Positions 1-11,500 of a stretch of DNA of 64,000 nt are shown here, piece after piece (position 1 is the first letter of the stretch; every line of letters begins with the position of its first letter). Below the pieces are notes generated by a model. It did not search any database. It saw only the letters and a program-made list of their open reading frames with translations, and was not told the origin of the DNA. The stretch is from positions 248,001-312,000 of the forward strand of contig NC_064676.1 of the NCBI RefSeq assembly GCF_023278565.1, in the 5' to 3' direction. The translations under genes were made by a program, and so were the position numbers. This stretch comes from Colletotrichum lupini (taxonomy: Eukaryota; Ascomycota; Sordariomycetes; Glomerellales; Glomerellaceae).

Positions 1-759
1 GTTTTAAAGTTATATTTATAAGATCTTCGTAATAATAAACCTTTTTATATATTATAAATCTCTTAGTTTTATAACTCTTATATAAGTTCTTATTACGCTT
101 ATTAAGAATATTTATATTTAAAAATCCTTTTTTTTAATTACGTAGTACTTTTTTATATTATATTAATAAGCTCGTTTATTATACTAATTAATTAAATAAG
201 TAGTTATTTTATAAGTATTTTTTTTATTAATTTAACTAGTTAAGTTTTAATTATAAGCTAGTTATAAAAAAGTTATTTAATAAAAAAGCTATTTAAAATA
301 ATAATAAAAAGCTAATTACTTGAGCGATTTTATTAATTAATATAAGTTAATATAATAAATATTAACCTCTCGTAAATAGTAAAAAGCTATAATTACTTAA
401 TTCTATATAGTATTTAAAAATTACCCCTTTTTATCTATTTTTATAAAATTAATTAGTAAGAATCTCTTATTTTATATAGTATTAAGAGGTTATCTCTTTT
501 ATATAGCGAGATACCTTACCGATTTATAATAATGAAATTTAATTATTAATAAGTATTAATATCCCTATTATAAAGTATTTAGTTCGAATTATAATTAACA
601 AAGAGATTAATTAAACTATATAAATATTTACGTAGTAGGTATAAAAAGGAGGTTCTAATTATAGGTTAGGCTAGTTATAATAATCCTAAATAGGGCCCCC
701 TAATTAGCCCCTGCGCAGTCGGCTATATACCGCGGTTAAATTAGACTTCTAATCCGATA
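1..759 (-). mobile_element. 5' end of a Ty1/copia-like LTR retrotransposon, copy 1 (truncated by window edge, RIP-degraded)
   Basis: The sequence aligns by eye, base for base apart from transitions, with 19657-20411 (the end of copy 2) and with the matching end of copy 3. Both of those copies read as copia elements on the minus strand, so this is the 5' (LTR plus leader/gag) end of a third copy that continues beyond the left edge. CpA and TpG are almost absent, the signature of RIP. No intact frame remains. The element ends in ...CCGATA, the RIP form of a CA terminus, and GTTAG at 760-764 would be its target duplication, but the partner lies outside the window. Confidence 0.85.
554..759 (-). 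repeat. LTR of copia copy 1 (5' LTR, ~206 bp)
   Basis: The interval starts TATTAATATCCC and ends TAATCCGATA, matching the LTRs at 11186, 20207, 47034 and 53635. It shares the internal landmarks AGTTCGAA, AAAAAGGAGGTTCTAA and AGGGCCCC. The termini TA...TA correspond to TG...CA before C-to-T and G-to-A mutation. Confidence 0.85.
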
Positions 760-804
760 GTTAGGCTAGCGGGCGCCCTTTTGCACCTGTGTAGGGCACT
801 TGTT

Positions 805-2062
805 CTAAAAGTGCTTTAAGTTGCCCCCCTCTGCCTAGGGAAACAAGAAGGAGTACTTGTCTCCAATCTTGAAAGTAGCGCAAAGATCAAGAATGTGGTC
901 TCCCGGTTCCATTTTGGTAAAGGCCTTGAGCTCTTGCTCGAATTCATCCTCTGCTTGGTCAGGGTCTGTTTGAAGCAGGGTTTTCAGGGCGAATGCTTTG
1001 TGATTGTGCTGCAATTCACCCAGGTTAGTAAAGTCTGAAATAATTGCGAGGGCTCCAGATATGAGGTAGGTTGAGGGCAATACTCACAAAAGAATGATGA
1101 TCTTGATGTATCTCAACTTTGCGGACCATAGAGAAACTTCCCTCCTTTCTCTCATCCCCAATGAAAGTCCAGGGCATGATGACCTCTTCAGCCAAGTGAA
1201 ACGTCGTCACTTCTCCGTTTTTATCGCGATCAATAATAGGAGCAAGTATCTTCCAATGATTTTCATAGAACTCTCTCAGTAATCCTTTTCCTCTTCTTTC
1301 GAAGCAAGAAAGAGCCTTGTTCGCAAATTGAGACTTTGGACTAATGAGTTGATCCCGGGATACAGGGTTGAGCCACTCAAAAGGTAGGTCACGATCGCGT
1401 AAACCATCCTTCATGAGCGCCGGTAACGTTTCAATTCTGCGGATCAGAACCAGGATGACGAAGATCCTTTGACTTGTGTCACCTCCCTTGTGTGCGCCCG
1501 TTTCAGTGCCGCAGACGTAATCAGTAAGGCGACCCAGCGTTGGCTCGGAGAAGTGTTGTCGAAGTACGGCACTGACACGGTTCCGGTGGCTGATAGCGTG
1601 CAAGTCACCAGAGGGAAGCCATGGTCTCGAGTGTGTAGGCCCGGTGGACTGCATCGCTTCGTGAATCTGTTCGCACATGGCTTCTGCCGCCCCCATTCCG
1701 ATTTCGTTCTCTAGCTGTAGATCTGCTTCGGTATTGCTCGGCTCGCCGTGTGGCTCAAATGCGCCGCCCACAAAGCCAGGGAACATAGTATCTGGCTGTG
1801 AATAGAGTAGTGCAGTGTTGTTTTCTTCGACTAGGTCTATACCGTAGTTGTAATTATTAGACTTTGTCGTAATCGAAACATCTGATTGTTCGCGGACGAC
1901 ATTTGGAGGACGACGGCCTTCGGGGTAGAATTCCAAGCTCCTCTCAGGAGTGAAGGCATTGAGAAACTCCTTTGATCGTTACATTAGTTTCAGAGTCTTT
2001 GTAAGAGATAGTGATAGATATATTTGCTGTCGACTTACTCGTCCATCGTCGAAATGAGACAT
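805..2062 (-). pseudogene. Protein-kinase-like gene, N-terminal part only, with RIP-type nonsense codons
   Basis: Exon model, minus strand: ATG at 2062; exon 1 2062-2039; intron with GTAAGT donor; exon 2 1969-1088; intron 1087-1009 with CTAAC branch point and TTGCAG; exon 3 from 1008. About 359 residues precede the first stop. Residues after the second intron read as the small lobe of a fungal Ser/Thr protein kinase: FALK (VAIK-type lysine), then an acidic alpha-C-like stretch, then ILDLCATF and YSFLFP. Members of such families normally continue LFPWA..GNL..FW. Here both expected TGG Trp codons are TAG (835-837 and 805-807), each a G-to-A change. The frame then runs into the TSD of copia copy 1, so the catalytic and large-lobe regions are gone. 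The N-terminal ~290 residues are an unrecognised regulatory region. I see no way this encodes an active kinase. Confidence 0.75.
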
Positions 2063-2808
2063 CCTGGCAGGCTTTCGTCGAGGGATCAGGAATGATTGGG
2101 CACTACCCGCTATGACTGGTAGGTGCGATAGGCACCGATGGCTAAGGTAGTTGGAGCATGTGTTCCAGACAGGTGACTCTGACTCAATGTTTTGGCCTAC
2201 GCGTGCTTGTATGCGGCAAATGACGAACAAGAGGCAAAAGGGCCTGAACAGTGAGGTTGCCGAGTCCTGGATGGCCGCTCAATGGGTGGGAGGTACTGAT
2301 AACATGACACACGTATCAGGCCCCGAAATCCCCGGAGCCTGGTCACTTTTATCAGCGCATGGGAGTCCGGCGAGGCATTCTTTCCACTGGCACTAATGAT
2401 ACATTGTCGAGGCATTGCCGGGATCGACTCGATGTGCCAACTCTTACCCTGCACCCCCTGGCATGTCTTTGAGCGGCAAGTGATAGCCTGCAGAATGTGA
2501 ATGCGCACATTGGTTGGGGGTGGCTTGGCGGGTTGCCTGGCTGCCTTCTGATGCATGAAGTTGCATTTTGTTGTGGTTCGCCCCGCGCGCCTTCGCACAT
2601 TCTCGGCCAGTTTCAAAAAGATACATCAGGCTACAGATTCTGCATCCTATAAGTAGTATCTGGACACGGCATTTCCACCTCTCCCAGGGGGCTTCCGCTC
2701 AAGTAATAATCATCCTTAGCCGTCTCGAGCGATTGAAGTCGATTCTAATATTATGCCCAGTCCGAGAGCATACTCATTATCATCGGCAATGAGGTCTTCG
2801 CCGACATC
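2063..2808. other. Upstream region of the kinase remnant; no supported gene
   Basis: Base composition is normal, with CpA and TpG present. Several overlapping frames of 60-139 codons exist on both strands but none has recognisable domains or a consistent exon structure. It probably holds the former promoter of the kinase-like gene. ACATC at 2804-2808 is the left target duplication of the next element. Confidence 0.6.
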
Positions 2809-2985
2809 TATCACGTAACAGGGATAGTAATCGCACCTTATAAAGTGCCCGTTACGTATTAAATCACGTATCTATTTTAAATATCGTATATATAGACCTT
2901 TTTTTTTTATCTATTTCTACTTTAATAATTAAGCTATTTTTATTATACTTTATATACCTATTACTACGTACTATAACTTATAATA
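2809..2985 (+). repeat. 5' LTR of the 2.8-10.4 kb copia element
   Basis: The 177 bases match 10248-10424 apart from transitions. Shared landmarks are GGGATAGTAATCG (AGGATAGTAATCG in the other copy), TAAAGTGCCCGTTACGTA and CTATAACT. Confidence 0.88.
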
Positions 2986-5900
2986 ATTATAAGCTTAGTT
3001 CTTAGTCAAGACCTTATATTATAATAACGTACTTATTAATACGATTTTTACGATCTTTTTAAAATAATTAACTTATTTATACTTACTTTAGCTTAAACTA
3101 AATTAACTAGTTACGATAGTTAAATTAAATAGTTTAATATATTTTATACTATAAATAAGGACATTGGGGTTTAGAAATACGTTAATTTAAACGCTCTAAA
3201 TTTTAATATATTCCTCGACCCCTTTATAGTACTTACTTTGCTCTTAGAATTTAAATAATTAGTTATAACTTATAATAAAAAAGAATTATAAGCTTACTAA
3301 GCCCGTTATAAAGCGTTTAAAAACGACTAAAAAAACTAAGAAATCCTTTATTAATAGCTTCTAAATATAACTTTTAATACGAACTTTTTAACTTTTTTAA
3401 ATATAAGTAATTTATAAAACTAAGCCGGGTTTCTTTTTATAAAGCTAGTTATATTATTTACTTTATATAAATAAATCTATTCTTATACCGTACTTATAAA
3501 AAAGATCTATATATTTAGAAATATTTAAAAATAATAGGAGCTCGATACTAAATACGAATAACTTATAGCTTATAAACGTAATATTATTAATATATATATT
3601 AAAGTCCTTATTTAATAATTAATAAAATTAGTTAATACCATATTATACGAATATATATTTTAAAAAGCTATTAAGAACGGTACTAAGTTTAGTATATAGC
3701 GAATCGTTAAATATTTAAAATAAGAATTTATACCCCTTAAATTAGTAATAAAGAATGCGGTTTAAGAGGAGTATTAATAAGCCCTAAATAAAGCAAGGAC
3801 TAGAATTAACCCCTAATACTAATATAAAAAGTAATAATTTACTTATTTTTAAATTAAAACGTATAATATTTTAAAAATTAGTAAAGAGATCGCCGTACTT
3901 AACTTCTTAGTTATAATTAAGTCTAAACTTAACTTTATATAAGACTAATATATATATAAGACCTTTAATAAATTAATAGCTTTCGGAACGTATACGAGGA
4001 CCCTTAAGGAGATTACGTATATATTTAGCTTAGTAACTTAGGACGTATATACTAAACGATTTTTAAATTAAAAAAGGGCTTATTCTATTTTTGTTAAACG
4101 TTTTAACTTAGTTAACGATATAAATAATAAAAATAATATTATATACCCTTATAATTATATATACTCATAGCGCCTTATAGCGTATTAAAAATTAAAATAA
4201 GTACTTATAAGCCGAAACGTTGATAAGTTATTAATGCGAATACTAAGGAGCTATATAAAAAAAGTCCTTATTATTATTAAATTAAATAAGTAGAAATTAT
4301 TTTATAATAAGCTTAAGAAAGCTAGTTAGTTAAGGAATAATAGAACCCTTAAGAAACCTAAGTTTTTAAAAAGATTTTCTAACTAACTTATAGCGAGCTT
4401 ATTAATAAACTAAGATAAGGGCTACGTAGTTACTATACTTATAAAGAGTTAGGACTTAAAAATAAATATAATTTTTAGTACCCTTATAAGTAATACTTAC
4501 CCCCTTATTTAGAGTACGGTAATAAATAGTTATAAAGTAATATATTTAGTTAATAATAAGAGCTTATTTAAACCCGAGAGTTACGTATTATTAAATAATA
4601 AAGATTATATTAAATTAAGAATTACTATACTACTTATTATTATACGTAGTACTTATATTATAAAGGGTATTTTAGATAGACTTAAGGGAAAAGGAACTTA
4701 TAATTTAAAGCTTTAAAACGTCGCTTATATTAAGGGATTTTATATTAATATAGTCTTAAAGACTTTACTAAATAGAAATATACTCTAGTATTACGGTCTA
4801 GATTATACTTTATAATAGGGAACGTTTTATAAAAATATTATTAAAAAGTAGCTTATTTAAAAGAATAATCTAGTCTTTTTTAAATATAAGCTTTTCTAAT
4901 CCTATTTTTTTTTATAAACTTTAAGTATATCTTATAGAGCCTAGTTAGTATTATATTATTAGTTAGTTATAAAAAGTTCCGTCGCTTATATTAACGTACC
5001 CGTAAGAGGTTTAATAATACGCTTTTTTAGTACTTTAAAATAAGTTATTTTAGACTTAATACTTTTTATTAATTACTATATAAGACTTAAGGTATATATA
5101 TTAAACCTCTATTATAAGTTAAGTATAAAGTATATATATTATTTAAAGCTAAAATAGTAGTTTTAAAAGGACTACTTTTAAAAAGAGCCTTATAGCTATA
5201 GTACCGTATATACTAAAATCTCTTTTATTTCGAACTATTTCTTAGTAAATAATAATATATATTTATAATTTTTAACGAATATAGTAAGTAGCTTAGGGGG
5301 TTCTTTTTAAGGACTAAAATAAAAAAAGAAGTACTTTTTATATTATAGAGTTTCGAAGTAGCGATTTATTATTAAAAAGGGATTTTAATTTACTTTTTTA
5401 GAAATAATAATAAGACTGCTTTTTTAATTATAAACGTTAAATACGTATATAAAATATAGTATAATAAGCTAAGAATTAAAATAAAACTTCTATTTTTATA
5501 TATAAAAGAACTTATAAGTAACGCTAAAAGAATAAGTTAATTTATAATTACTAAAGCTCGTAAAATATGCTTTTTTATAAACCTCTTTATAAGTTTATAG
5601 GACGAAATAGTATTAGTAATAATCTTTATTTATAATATTACCCTATGGGAAGCTAATAAAGGAGATTTACTTATTATAATAAAACTTAATTAATAAAAGC
5701 GGTATTAATATTAATAATAAACGGGTTACTAAGTATAGGATTCTAAACTAGTTACCTTATATTTTAATAACTTCTATATATATAGCTACTAAGTATACTC
5801 TTTTTATAAAAATCGTAAGAGGGGTATATATTAAAAAGAGTTTAAAATACTTCCCTACGGGTATATAGGATACTTAGTTAGATATATATTAAAAACGCAT

Positions 5901-8429
5901 AACCTATATAGGGTCTAAGTACCCGCGCTTAAGTAAGTATTTATTATAAAAGATATTAAGTTTAATAAAGAAGTTTTTTATAATCTTATATACGAGGAGT
6001 AAGCTATTATAAATAAGTAAATAAATTTAATAATCTAAAAAATACAAGAACTCTTTAATATTAATAATAAGTTAGTTCGAGTACTTAGAGAAGTAGATTT
6101 AAACTTTAAAAATACTAATATTTAAAATAACTCTATAGTTAAGGATAGTATTATTATTAAATTTTTAACTATTTAAAATACTAAGTAACTAATAAACGTA
6201 CTCTAGGGTATAATAAATAGGGCTAAAAAGGCTAATATAGTTTTATTATTATTATTAATTCTTAAAATAACCCCCTTATATAAGCTTAGGAGTAGGGGTA
6301 AAAAAAGGGATATAATAACTAAGTTATAAATAGCTTTATATAGTTTATAATCCTTTTTATAAGCGTTTATATATATTATAAAAGTTCTTAAGTTTTTAAT
6401 TTTTAATAGTTCTTAGTAAAATACTAAAGTACGTAGTAAACGAGGTACTAATTATAAAAAAGTAATTTTTAATATTAAAGTCGACGTTAGTAGGGAACTT
6501 TTATAATAAACTTTTATTATTATATAAGAATAGAGCTTATAAGAACTATTTTATTAAGTACTAAGTAAAGCTTTATTAGGTCCTAAACATTTAAACTAGG
6601 CCTATAAACTTTTATAACGCTTTAATAATAGTATTTTTATAACGCTCTTATATTTAAATATAAGAAACGGCAATTATTATAACTATTTATAGGACTACTT
6701 TTTTTTTTTTTTATACTTAAGTAGTAAAAAGTTATAAAAAAAAGTAATATAAAATATATAATACTTTATTAAGTAATAAAAAAGTAGTTTATAGGACTTA
6801 TTTAGAGCGCTCTAAAGGAGTTTAAAAACTATGACTTATTAAAGTTAATTTCTAGAGCTTATTAAAGAAGTTTAGTAATATTAAATATCTCCTATTATAA
6901 CTATAAAAACTACTTAGGGATATTATAAATATAAAAATAAAAAAGCTAAGGGATATTAGTATATAAGAAGAGATTAACTATAATCCTAAATAAAAGATCT
7001 TATTTTTATTAAAGTAGGTATATATTTATAAGTATAACGTTAATAACGAGGTTAGCGAGGTAAAAGTACGTATATATATAAAGGGGGATATATAATTACT
7101 TAACCTCTTATAAAATACGTATGCTTTAACGCTCGCTATAAAGGCCTTTAGGCTTATAATAATAATAACTACCTAATTTAACTTTAAAATAGACTAATAT
7201 AATATTATTAACGTATTCCTTAACGCGCCTCTTAAGAATAATAAGTTAATAATTATTAAACTCTTAAAAGAATATAAAGTTATTAATAAAATAAATAAGC
7301 TTTAACGTACTTTATATAGCCTCTAAGACTTACTAATTCTTTAGTTCTAAACTTTTACTTTTATATTTTATAATATAAATATAATATATAGCTATAAAGA
7401 GATCTATATTTACTAAACCGTAAATAGGAAGGTAATATTAGTATTTTATATTAACGATTTTATTATTTTATACTATCGAGACGACTAAAAAGTAGCTTAG
7501 GGAATCGTTAATAGTATAAAAAAATATATTAATTTTTAAAAAAATAAACTAATTAATTACTTCCTCAGACTACGGATTTTATAAAACTATATTACTTATA
7601 AAGTTTATTTTATTTATAATATATATATTAAGTAAGTTACTAAGCGCTTTAACTTTATAAATTTACTATATTTAGCTACCCCTCTTTTTTAAAAAGAGTT
7701 TAAACTAAACGAGAGGTAAGTAATAAAAGAGGAAATAAAGAGCTATTAAGAAAAAGTTAGGAATATATTTTATATAGCTATTATAATTAAACTAAACGTC
7801 GCTTTTACTTACTTATAATTATTATAGTTCCTAACTAACCTAAGCATAACCTATATTAAAATAATTAACTACTATATTTAATATTTCTATATAACGAGAT
7901 ATTTTATACTCTATTATAGTAGTATACTAAGTATATAATTATTATTTCTAGCTAAAGATATTAGCTTTATAAATAATAAAGTAATACGACGATTATTTTA
8001 AGGATATATAATGTTCCTTTTTAATAACTTAATTTAATAGAAATTAGTATACTAAGTAACGGTTATAACGTTAATTACTAAAGCTAAGCTTTTTTATTTT
8101 AAAAAAACTATAAAAGAGATTATAGTTTTAAAGCGCCTTTTTAAGGATATTTTCTTTAACCTAAGAAAAGTATAGTTAGTTAACTATAATAATTAGTAAA
8201 CGATTTAACTTGTCGTAAGAAAAAGAGAAAGAATAGTTACTTAACTTCGCTATATTAATATATAAAATATATAATTAAAATAAGAGTATACTAAAAGTAG
8301 CTTCGAGGTTATTTATATATTAATAAAAGATATACTAATAAATAGACTTATTAAAAACCTTTTATAAGCTAAGTTCGAATATTTTTATATACTTCTTAAC
8401 CTCTATAATACGTAAAAAGCTATTATAAA

Positions 8430-10245
8430 TAGCTAAAATAGTTAAAAATAATTAATTTAAGCTACGCTTAGAAAAACTTAATACCTAAAAGTAGACGATA
8501 AATAGAACTTAGAGTGCGGCCCGGAGGCTTAAAATAAATAAAATAAAAACCTCTTATAACTTAAAGGCCTAAACTCTTAAAGTAGCCTTACTTTATAAAG
8601 TATATATATATAAAAATAAAACCTAAGTTTATATTTACTATTTAAACTCTTAGTTTATAAAGTACGTAATTACTAGGAGTATAGCGTTATTAAAAAAGAG
8701 GGTTAATATATATATTAAAAAACGCATTTTATATATTTTAAAATTTATAAAGCTAGGAATAATAAGGGTAGCGGGGGGCATAAAAATTAAAATAATTATT
8801 AAGTTAATAACTTAGGGTATAAAAGCGGGCGCCGTAATAAAAAATTAATTATAAATAATTATAATAAGTATAAAAGAGGATTAGGGCTATATATTAAAAA
8901 AGTCCTCTATATAAAAACTAATATAGTTCTTATTTATCCTCTAGTTATTATATATTTAGTAAACGATATTACGGAGCTTAATAATATTTTATTAAAACTA
9001 TAATTAGAAGTATATTTCTTAACGATAGAAAAAAATAATATACTTATAAAAAAAGAAGCACTATTTATAATAGCCTCAGTAAGGGCCTAGGCTATTAATT
9101 ATAAAACGACTAGTATATTAATATACCCTTTAACTAAACGGTTATTAAAATAGCGCATATACTAGCTATTACTTTTTATAAAATAATAACTATTATTTTT
9201 AAAGTTAGTATATTAGAGGGCTATTTTAAAATAGGGTAAGTATTAGATTTCTTATTTTTTAAGAGCCTTTTTTTTAAGCTTTTTAAGGATTAAATATGCG
9301 TTAAATAAGCTTAGAATAATAAAAAGAACTATATTTATTATAGGGGGTACTTTAACCTCTTAGCGTTCTTTTTTATTTTTTATTACTTTTTTAAAAAGAG
9401 CTAGCTTTACGTTTTTTAAACTTTAAAATAATATTAAATATAAATTTTTAAAATAATAAGTATATAATATACTTTTTTTTAAAAGGCTTATTATCCGAAC
9501 TAGTTTTATTTTTATTTTTGAATTTTAAGGGGGGGATGAGTAAAAGCCCGTTAGAGCTCTTATTATTATTATTTATTTTATTATTATTTTTATTATAGTT
9601 ATTAAAAAGAGCTTTAAACTTAATAAAATCCTTAGCGTCTTAATTAATAGCTTCGATATTCTCTTAGCTAAGGAGGGAGAGCTTAGTAGCCGGGCTTTAA
9701 TAAATAAATAAGAGGTTATAAGGGGGGGTAACGATTTAAAAAGGCTCGTTAATATTATTACTTATTTAAACTCTTTATAAACTATATAATACGTATATAA
9801 AAGGTATTATAAAAATTGCGCAAAACTTATTATTATTTTTAAATATATTAGATATTTATATTTAAAATAAAATTAATAAACGATTTAATAATATAAGTAT
9901 ACGCACGTAATAAATAAGGGTATTTATAATAATTATAAAAAGTTAAAAAGCGGAAAAAAATTAATAATTAAGCAATATTATAAAAATTTAAATATATATA
10001 AAGTAGCTAAATAGCCTTACCCTTAGTAATTTTTATATTAAAAATAATAAGATATACGCTATTTTAAGTTAGGATTTTATTTATTTTAAATAAAGGGATA
10101 TATTTATAATAAACGCAGTTTAAAAGACGTATATCCCTTATACTTATTTTCTTTTTATTTATATTTAACTAAATTAGGCCTTTATAAGGGTATTTAGAGA
10201 TTCTATTTTAAGTATAATAGCTCCTTAGCAATAGCAATTAGGGGG
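8430..10245. other. Unexplained internal segment between the pol end and 3' LTR of the copia element
   Basis: Copia elements normally end shortly after RNase H. Here about 1.8 kb of RIP'd sequence follows. Parts of the plus strand can be read as protein-like through transition-type stops (for example around 8900-9100), but I recognise no domain. It could be a nested element whose ends I cannot define, or element-specific extra coding sequence. Confidence 0.45.
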
Positions 10246-10247
10246 TA

Positions 10248-10424
10248 TATTACGTAATAAGGATAGTAATCGTATTTTATAAAGTGCCCGTTACGTACTA
10301 AATTACGTATTTATCTTAAATATTATATATATAGACCTTTTCTTTTTATTTATTTTTATTTTAATAGTTAAGCTACTTTTATTATACTCCGTATACCTAT
10401 TGCTACGTGCTATAACTCGTAATA
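10248..10424 (+). repeat. 3' LTR of the 2.8-10.4 kb copia element
   Basis: The interval is preceded by the GGGGGTA tract and followed by the target duplication ACATC (10425-10429). Confidence 0.88.
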
Positions 10425-10429
10425 ACATC

Positions 10430-11185
10430 CTATTAATCCTAGTTAGGAGCTCGCTTTATAATAAAAATCCTAGGACGCTTTATAAATCTAGCTAAACTAG
10501 AGAGCTTTCTTAATCAGAAGTTTAACGACTACTATACTATAGAGGTATTCCTATAGTCTAATCTTAATTTCCCGTGGGCGAGCCTTGATAATGAGCAGAT
10601 GCGCAATAATTTTTATAGCGTCACTACGCCGTATTATCTTACGACGGAAGAGATTAAACGAAACTATTAAAGCCACTCGCGTTTAGCTCAGGAGCCTTGT
10701 ATTAATATCTCAGGCGTGGAAGGGACCTTATCGGTTCTTTAGGCAGGCTCGGGAAGCCCCCCTCCATTCTAAGTAGTCGCAGTAGGTATCTGCTTTTGTC
10801 GAGATTGGACACATTCATTATGACTTCTCATGAAGATAATATCACCATCGGCCTTTAGGTACTCTCGTATCAACTCTTTTAAGACATACCGTACGCCTCT
10901 TAATAACTCTCCTCTTAAAGAATAAGGCTGTCTTATGCTCGTTGCTCTCAAACGGAGACTGTATGCATTAGCAGATTACTTAATATATCTAATCAATACA
11001 GCGTCACTGATGACATAGACATTATGGAGTTCAACTTTTACTATTATACTAAGAGAAAAGATGTGCTCAAGGCCCGACGATGTATATATGTAGGTGTATG
11101 ACAAGATAAAATACTGAGCATCCGGAAAACGAAGAGGCAGGTTACTAGCCCGATAATAATTATTTACGTTACCTATAAATCAATC
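10430..11185. other. Host DNA between two copia elements; partly RIP'd, no intact gene
   Basis: The first ~140 bases next to the element are AT-rich with few CpA/TpG, suggesting mutation leaking out of the repeat. Beyond ~10570 the composition becomes normal. Broken protein-like stretches occur near 10640-10750 (plus) and a 60-codon minus frame at 10769-10951, none recognisable. CAATC at 11181-11185 is the left target duplication of copia copy 2. Confidence 0.5.
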
Positions 11186-11390
11186 TATTAGTATCCCTAT
11201 TATAGAGTATTTAGTTCGAACCGTAGTTAACAAAGAGATTAATTAAACTATATAAATATTTACGTCATAAGTATAAAAAGGAGGTTTTAATTATAAGTTA
11301 GGCTAGTTATAATAATCCTAAATAGGGCCCCTAATTAGCCCCTATATAGTCGGCTATATACTATAGTTAAATTAGATTTTTAATCTAATA
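11186..11390 (-). repeat. 3' LTR of copia copy 2
   Basis: It begins TATTAGTATCCC and ends TAATCTAATA, and is collinear with 20207-20411. Differences are transitions. This is the more heavily mutated LTR of the pair. Confidence 0.87.
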
Positions 11391-11500
11391 CTAACTTTTT
11401 TTTTTATTAATTTATTTATTATAGTTAGAAGTATAATTCGACCTCGGGTCCGTTTACTAAGTCGTCTCTTTTTACTTTTTTTTTTTATTTTTTTTATATA

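Larger units (their letters stand above)
2809..10424 (+). mobile_element. Ty1/copia LTR retrotransposon, complete outline, RIP-destroyed
   Basis: Two 177-bp LTRs (2809-2985, 10248-10424) start TATCACGTAACAGG / TATTACGTAATAAGG and end CGTAATA-like. They are flanked by the perfect 5-bp duplication ACATC (2804-2808, 10425-10429). A G-rich polypurine-like tract (AATTAGGGGGTA) directly precedes the right LTR, fixing plus orientation. Read through its stops, the plus strand shows gag-like sequence around 3500-3800, a copia protease-like stretch near 4680-4800, the reverse transcriptase core as YIND near 7441-7470 (YVDD with transitions), and an RNase H/pol C-terminus near 8305-8410. All frames are broken. 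Pol seems to end near 8410, leaving ~1.8 kb before the 3' LTR. Confidence 0.88.

Noticed and set aside
11215..11240. tRNA-like TTCGAA sequence in the LTRs
   Set aside because: It recurs in all LTR copies and no cloverleaf can be formed around it.
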